64,000 bases of DNA, taken from positions 62,001 through 126,000 of the forward strand of contig NZ_JBHUDY010000001.1 of NCBI RefSeq assembly GCF_042678385.1, in the 5' to 3' direction. This document shows, in pieces, positions 59,991-64,000 of this stretch (position 1 is the stretch's first letter; each line of letters starts with the position of its first letter). The stretch comes from Sphingomonas_B tabacisoli. Its GTDB lineage: Bacteria > Pseudomonadota > Alphaproteobacteria > Sphingomonadales > Sphingomonadaceae. Made by a program: the position numbers and the translations under genes. The notes beneath the pieces are model-generated. The model searched no databases and was not told the origin of the DNA. It saw only the letters and a list, made by a program, of their open reading frames with translations.

Positions 59991-61280
59991 TCAGCGGCCC
60001 AGCGACAGGCTGACGCCCAGGCTCGCCGTGGTGTTACTATAGCGGAAGCGCGCATCGTTTGCGCCCCGATGTTGTTGGCTAACTAAACCGTTAAGCCTTA
60101 TCCGTCGATTAAGATCGTAGACGAAGCCCCCGTAGAAGCGCGTGAACTTGTCGTTGGTAATCGGGTTGGCGGCGGTTGCGGTCTGCCGGAAATCGCGCGT
60201 CTGCTGCGATGCGCCGAAGTTGAGCGCGATGCGCGGATTGAGGCGATACGTGCCGTTCAGGGCATAGACCTCGGTGATCGAAAAGCTCGCAAAGGTCGTA
60301 TTCGACAATTCGGCGGAGCGCGACGCGAGCAGGTCGAGGCTCATCCGGTTCGTCGGAATGACGTTGATCTGGGCGGAATAGGAACTGCCGCGGAATTTCT
60401 TGGACGCCTGCGCTTTAGGGTCCACCCAGCTGTAGCCGAGCGAGAGGACGCCCGAGATGCGCGAGCCGATATTGCGCTCAAACCGTCCGCCGGCCGAGTA
60501 GCTCTTGACGCCATCGTGCGGAAGCCCGGTGAGTTGAACAGGCAGGCCCAGAATGTCGCGGTTCAGATATTCGCCGGTGCTGTAGCTGCCGTAGATCGAC
60601 AGCCGGCCCAGGGTCGGGCGTTGATAGCCGATGCTGCCGTCAAACGAGTCCTGATTGGAGTCGTTGAACTTGAAGGCGCTCTTGCTGTTGCGCGTTTCGG
60701 AGTGGCGATAGCCAAGCCCCGGCGAAATGCCGAAGCCGCTGCCGCAATCCGCGCGTGCGCCGATCGACTTGAACTCTTCCGTGTTGTTGAGCCGGAGGAC
60801 ACTCCCATCGACCGGGTCTACGACGTCGCCGGCATTGGATCGGGTCCGCAGATAGGTGCCGTCGATCGTGGTCGTGCAGAAATTGGTGACCTGAAGATTG
60901 GCGCCGACGTCCATGTTGATTCGCGCGCGGTTCAGCTCGGAATTCTTCGTGAAGAAATCATAGCCGATCCCACCGCGGGCAAACACCGATTGCCGTCCGA
61001 GCGGTAAAAGGATGTCGAGCTGCAGCGACGGCGTGATCGAGATGTCGTCCTTGGACCGGCCGCCGACCAGCCGTGTCGGCGCAAGCTGGTCGCTCACGCC
61101 ATAGACGTTACTGTCATAGTTGACGTCGACGTCGGCGCGAATGCCGATGTGGCGCTCCGGCGCGCCGCGGTTTGGGCGGCCGGGCGAGCCGACGACCGGC
61201 GGCCGCGGCGACGTGGTTTGCGCGATTGCAGCTTCTCCGCACCCGATGAGGAGAAGCGCCAGCCAGGCCCTTTTATCCAC
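59991..61280 (-). CDS. Outer-membrane beta-barrel protein of exopolysaccharide locus
   Basis: A 429-residue beta-barrel: signal peptide (RAWLALLLIGCGEAAIAQ), IGIRADVDVNYDSNVYG (typical of EPS-locus barrels) and repeated amphipathic strands to the C-terminal LGVSLSLGR. It resembles GelF-type/XrtA-locus outer-membrane proteins thought to pass or anchor polysaccharide. GTG at 61280 is the start. It is the first gene of the minus-strand export operon. Confidence 0.83.
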   Translation of the reverse strand: MDKRAWLALLLIGCGEAAIAQTTSPRPPVVGSPGRPNRGAPERHIGIRADVDVNYDSNVYGVSDQLAPTRLVGGRSKDDISITPSLQLDILLPLGRQSVFARGGIGYDFFTKNSELNRARINMDVGANLQVTNFCTTTIDGTYLRTRSNAGDVVDPVDGSVLRLNNTEEFKSIGARADCGSGFGISPGLGYRHSETRNSKSAFKFNDSNQDSFDGSIGYQRPTLGRLSIYGSYSTGEYLNRDILGLPVQLTGLPHDGVKSYSAGGRFERNIGSRISGVLSLGYSWVDPKAQASKKFRGSSYSAQINVIPTNRMSLDLLASRSAELSNTTFASFSITEVYALNGTYRLNPRIALNFGASQQTRDFRQTATAANPITNDKFTRFYGGFVYDLNRRIRLNGLVSQQHRGANDARFRYSNTTASLGVSLSLGR

Positions 61281-61580
61281 CCTTTATCCCTTTTCACCCA
61301 ACGCCGCCGGACGTTCGCCGGATTTTAAAGAATCGGCATTGGTCCGGGCTATATCTGGCCCGCCTCCGCTGCAATCTCGTTAACCCAACGCACGAACGCA
61401 TTATTGGTGCCTGTGACGGTTCGGCGACACTCCACGTGCCTTATTTCTTCATTTATAACATCTAAACCTCGCGTCGGGCATGTGTCTTGACGGCAACACT
61501 CCGCGAGGAGCGCTCGCTGGCGCTTTGTTTTGTGGGCCATTCGATGTTAGCGCAGCGGCTTGTTCATATGAGAAAGTGGC
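61281..61580. promoter_or_regulatory. 300-bp divergent promoter region of the exopolysaccharide operon
   Basis: An AT-richer gap between divergent genes. It contains TTATAAATG-like sequence on the minus strand near 61450 and a 7-bp inverted repeat CCTCGCG/CGCGAGG (61467-61473 and 61502-61508, 28-nt spacer). Promoters for both directions should lie here. No coding frame is convincing. Confidence 0.45.
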
Positions 61581-61847
61581 ATGCAGACCATCTATGACTG
61601 GGTGACGGTTGCGATCTTCGCAGGACTGATCGTTGTTTTTCTGCAGCGCTCGGTCGGGGACACGGAACCGCAGGACTCGATTCTCAGTTACCTTCCGCCG
61701 GCGATTGGCTGTGCGGTCTCCAACTGGTTTGGCAATCAAGGCGTGGAAAACGGCAGCGTGGCCTATCAGGCGCTTGCTGCGTTGGGGATCGCAGCGGTGC
61801 TTGCTTACACCTACTTTGTCATCAAGCCGTTTCAGCGGCGCAGTTAA
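61581..61847 (+). CDS. Small membrane protein, XrtV sorting-system accessory-like
   Basis: An 88-residue protein with two hydrophobic segments (VTVAIFAGLIVVFLQ and AYQALAALGIAAVLAYTYFVI) joined by a short polar loop, QRSVGDTEPQDSILSYLPPAIGCAVSNWFGNQG. The length, topology and position beside an exosortase match the small accessory proteins of XrtV loci in sphingomonads. Function unknown. Confidence 0.7.
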   Translation: MQTIYDWVTVAIFAGLIVVFLQRSVGDTEPQDSILSYLPPAIGCAVSNWFGNQGVENGSVAYQALAALGIAAVLAYTYFVIKPFQRRS

Positions 61848-61886
61848 GGGCGGAGCGGATCTGCCGTTCGTATAAGGTCAGGTGAG

Positions 61887-63290
61887 GTGATCGTGGCGTT
61901 TTGGAACAGGATTTTGAGCTGGTTTCGCAAGGACCGTACTGCCGCGGAGCAAGGACGGCCCGACCGTGCCGAGCTTCTGGAGCGGCGCCGGGCCCGGCAG
62001 GCCGCGCTTGATGCGGCGCGTCAGGCGGAGGAGACATCCGCGCCCGCCGCATCCGGACTCCCCGGTTTCCGCACGTCCGCAGTGGACCGCGGCGCCGCAC
62101 GCGGCGAGACGTCGCGGCTCGCTCGCGCCCGGATGACGCTGCGCGACGTCTTCACCCCTGCGCAGCCCGTCACCGAGCGCAGCAAGTTCGCCGGCCGGCT
62201 GGGCGTGCTCGCGCGGCTCATCGAAATCCTGGAAGAACAGCGCAGCCACGTCGTCATCTATGGCGAGCGCGGCATCGGCAAGACCTCGCTGGTCCACATC
62301 CTCGCCGACATCGCCCGCGAATCGCGCTATGTCGTGGTGTACGCCTCGTGCGGCGCCTTTTCGAGCTTCGAGGACATTTTCCGTGCGGTGTTGCGGGACG
62401 TTCCGCAGCTTTATCTGCGCGACATCGACCCGACGGCGCTTGGCGAAAACCAGGGCTCGCTTGCCGATCGGTTGCCGGAGAATTTCGATGCGCGCCAGTT
62501 GGGCGAATTGCTCGCGCAGGTGACCGGCACGCGCGTGATCCTGATCCTCGACGAATATGACCGCGCCGAAAGCGACCAGTTCCGCCAGAGTGTTGCCGAG
62601 CTGATCAAGAACCTGTCGGACCGGGCCGCGCGCGTGCAGCTCGTGCTCGCCGGCGTGGCGTCGAACCTTCAGCAACTGATCGGCTACATCCCCTCGATCC
62701 GCCGCAACATCATCGGCCTGCCGATGCCGCGCCTGTCGAGCGAGGAAGTGCGGGCGCTCATCCGCATCGGCGAAAAGAGCGCCGGCGTTACTTTCGAAGA
62801 GGATGCGGTGCAGGCGATCGAAGGCCTGTCGAACGGCTCGCCCTATCTGGTGCGCCTCGTCAGCCACCATGCGTCGATGATCGCGCTGGATGCCGAACGT
62901 CTCGACATTCGGCTGGAAGACGTCTGGGGCGCGCTCGACAAGGTCGTCGATGAATCCGCCAGCCGCCTCGATCCGCGCCTCCTTGCCGCGGTCGAGCCTT
63001 TCCTCGATAGCGGGCGGCGCAAGCTGATCGGCGCGGCCGCGCGCGCTGCGAGCACGCCGGACGGCTGGTTCGCGCCCGAAGACGCGGTGGCGCTGGACGA
63101 TCATGCGTCCGCCGAACGGATGGCGAAGGAGCTCAACGAGCTCACCATCGCCGGCGTGATCGAGCGCGCGACCGATGGAGACGCGACGCGCTATCGTTTC
63201 CGCGAAGAGCCGTTGCCGACCTATCTCTGGATGCGAATCGCGCGCGACGAGAATGATGTGCGTAGCCGGCGCACGGCCGTAGGCGCCTGA
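61887..63290 (+). CDS. AAA ATPase (archaeal-ATPase-like), EPS-locus
   Basis: A 467-residue P-loop protein. A basic, Arg-rich N-terminal region (~1-95) leads to the ATPase core: FAGRLGVLARLIEIL, Walker A GERGIGKTS at 126-134, Walker B RVILILDEYDRAE near 215, and LSNGSPYLVRLVSHHAS. The C-terminal ~110 residues look helical. GTG at 61887 follows AGGTGAGG. It lies 40 bp behind the small membrane protein gene and may serve polysaccharide production or sorting; this is inference. Confidence 0.75.
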   Translation: MIVAFWNRILSWFRKDRTAAEQGRPDRAELLERRRARQAALDAARQAEETSAPAASGLPGFRTSAVDRGAARGETSRLARARMTLRDVFTPAQPVTERSKFAGRLGVLARLIEILEEQRSHVVIYGERGIGKTSLVHILADIARESRYVVVYASCGAFSSFEDIFRAVLRDVPQLYLRDIDPTALGENQGSLADRLPENFDARQLGELLAQVTGTRVILILDEYDRAESDQFRQSVAELIKNLSDRAARVQLVLAGVASNLQQLIGYIPSIRRNIIGLPMPRLSSEEVRALIRIGEKSAGVTFEEDAVQAIEGLSNGSPYLVRLVSHHASMIALDAERLDIRLEDVWGALDKVVDESASRLDPRLLAAVEPFLDSGRRKLIGAAARAASTPDGWFAPEDAVALDDHASAERMAKELNELTIAGVIERATDGDATRYRFREEPLPTYLWMRIARDENDVRSRRTAVGA

Positions 63291-63309
63291 GGGTCTTTCC
63301 GGGCGCGAA

Positions 63310-64000
63310 CTACCGCGCCCACTCGGCCAGTCGCTTTTTGAGGTGGTCGATCAACGCGGCCGGCTCGGTCGTCGCCATGACCGGCGGCTTCGATCGGGCG
63401 CGTTCGATGGCCGCGCCCAATGGCTCTCCGTCAAGCACCACTTCGACCAAGCCCCGGGCTGCGAAAGCGGTGCTGATCTCTTCCTGATGGTCATCGTAAT
63501 GCTCGCCGAGCGAAAACAGCCGCGGCATGACGATCGTGCGGCATCCGGCGCGCAGCGCAGTGATCAGCGACCCGGTGCCCCCGTGGCACACGACGAATGC
63601 CGCGCGCTGCAAGATGTCCTGCACCTGATCGAAACCGATGGAGCGATGCACCTCGACTCCGTCGGGAATATCGGACGGCAAGTCCACGTCGCCCACTTGC
63701 AGGATCACGCGTTCGGGCAGCGCGCCGCTCGCCTTCAGCTTCAGCACGGCTTCGACCAGCCTCGGGAACCCCAGGGTCGCGCCGACCGTCGCGAACAGCA
63801 GCGGCTCCTTGGGTGGCGGCGTTCCTTCGAGCAGCCGAAAGGGGTCGAAAAGCGTGACATCGGGCCACCGATCCTTCAGCGCCTTCGACTGGACGATCGT
63901 TTCGGTAGCGAACGGCTTCAGGCCGGTGGCGAACTTTGAAGGCGCATCGAACCGTGCGAACGAATCGATCAGCACGACCTTCGCGCCCGTCGCCCGCGCC
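63310..64000 (-). CDS. Glycosyltransferase, Alg13/Alg14-like (partial, right edge)
   Basis: At least 230 residues of a GT28-type transferase. The N-terminal side (LIDSFARFDAPSKF) resembles the Alg14/PssD part; the C-terminal side (FATVGATLGFPRLVEAVLKLKA; FVVCHGGTGSLITALRAGCRTIVMPRL, with the GG-x-GS donor motif) is the Alg13/PssE part. The frame is open at the right end of the window, so the start is missing. A glucuronosyl- or hexosyltransferase of exopolysaccharide repeat assembly is likely. Confidence 0.85.
   Translation of the reverse strand, partial: ARATGAKVVLIDSFARFDAPSKFATGLKPFATETIVQSKALKDRWPDVTLFDPFRLLEGTPPPKEPLLFATVGATLGFPRLVEAVLKLKASGALPERVILQVGDVDLPSDIPDGVEVHRSIGFDQVQDILQRAAFVVCHGGTGSLITALRAGCRTIVMPRLFSLGEHYDDHQEEISTAFAARGLVEVVLDGEPLGAAIERARSKPPVMATTEPAALIDHLKKRLAEWAR

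Noticed and set aside
58101..60086. 661-codon open frame antisense to Wzz- and Wza-type genes
   Set aside because: It crosses two confirmed genes and an intergenic gap and has shadow-type composition.

Overview
The window is high-GC, densely coded chromosomal DNA that reads as a member of the Sphingomonadales (Sphingomonas-like Alphaproteobacteria). The signs are a yellow-pigment (nostoxanthin/zeaxanthin-type) carotenoid cluster, a sphingan-type exopolysaccharide export locus with a V-type exosortase, cobS/cobT next to bolA and a J-domain gene, and intergenic palindromic repeats. No rRNA, tRNA, CRISPR array, integrase or transposase was seen. One clear riboswitch (TPP) is present.

Layout. 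1-339: end of a FliA-type sigma factor. 343-4655: transglutaminase-like, epoxide-hydrolase-like, MFS, pirin and BolA genes, mostly on the minus strand, followed by a J-domain gene (+). 5282-11734: eleven tightly packed minus-strand genes for small stress/detoxification folds (DUF1428, GST, DUF899, SRPBCC, VOC, DHFR-like), apparently governed by a divergent HxlR-type regulator (11828-12505). 12547-16116: cobS and cobT, separated by a convergent PEP-CTERM protein gene. 16166-20127: an SDR gene, then etfA, etfB and sucC on the minus strand. 20225-26119: carotenoid genes (crtZ; crtY-crtI-LOG-crtB; a sterol-desaturase-type hydroxylase; a DUF2141 protein). 26177-29855: outer-membrane protein, lipoprotein, TPP riboswitch and thiC.

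29943-32588 is an accessory island: a DUF4160/DUF2442 pair, a small exported protein, then an AT-richer block with a phospholipase-D-fold putative nuclease facing an MT-A70 adenine methyltransferase. The methyltransferase gene overlaps a small ribbon-helix-helix-like gene that is preceded by a 15-bp palindrome. This looks like an unclassified restriction-modification-like module and is my leading candidate for a new system. To its right lies a VOC gene truncated by a repeat element.

33048-52205: mixed housekeeping and surface genes, including an NfrB-like/outer-membrane pair, TSUP and TIGR02186 proteins, HerA, HIT, O-antigen ligase, nadB, two orphan ATPases (one at 61887), an inositol-phosphatase-like enzyme, an unusual acyltransferase-ACP-LnmK-like fusion followed by an SGNH hydrolase, a metallophosphoesterase and an ATP-dependent DNA ligase. 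52202-64000: exopolysaccharide region. It holds a parallel beta-helix protein and a minus-strand operon of outer-membrane barrel, Wza-type export protein, Wzz-type co-polymerase, degenerate BY-kinase, exosortase, EpsI and WcaJ-type glycosyl-phosphate transferase. An XrtV accessory-like small membrane protein, an AAA ATPase and a glycosyltransferase cut by the right edge complete it.

The window ties envelope functions together: carotenoids in the membrane, exopolysaccharide polymerisation and export, and exosortase-dependent sorting, whose only visible substrate candidate lies 40 kb away between cobS and cobT. All assignments come from reading the translated sequence; no database search was run.
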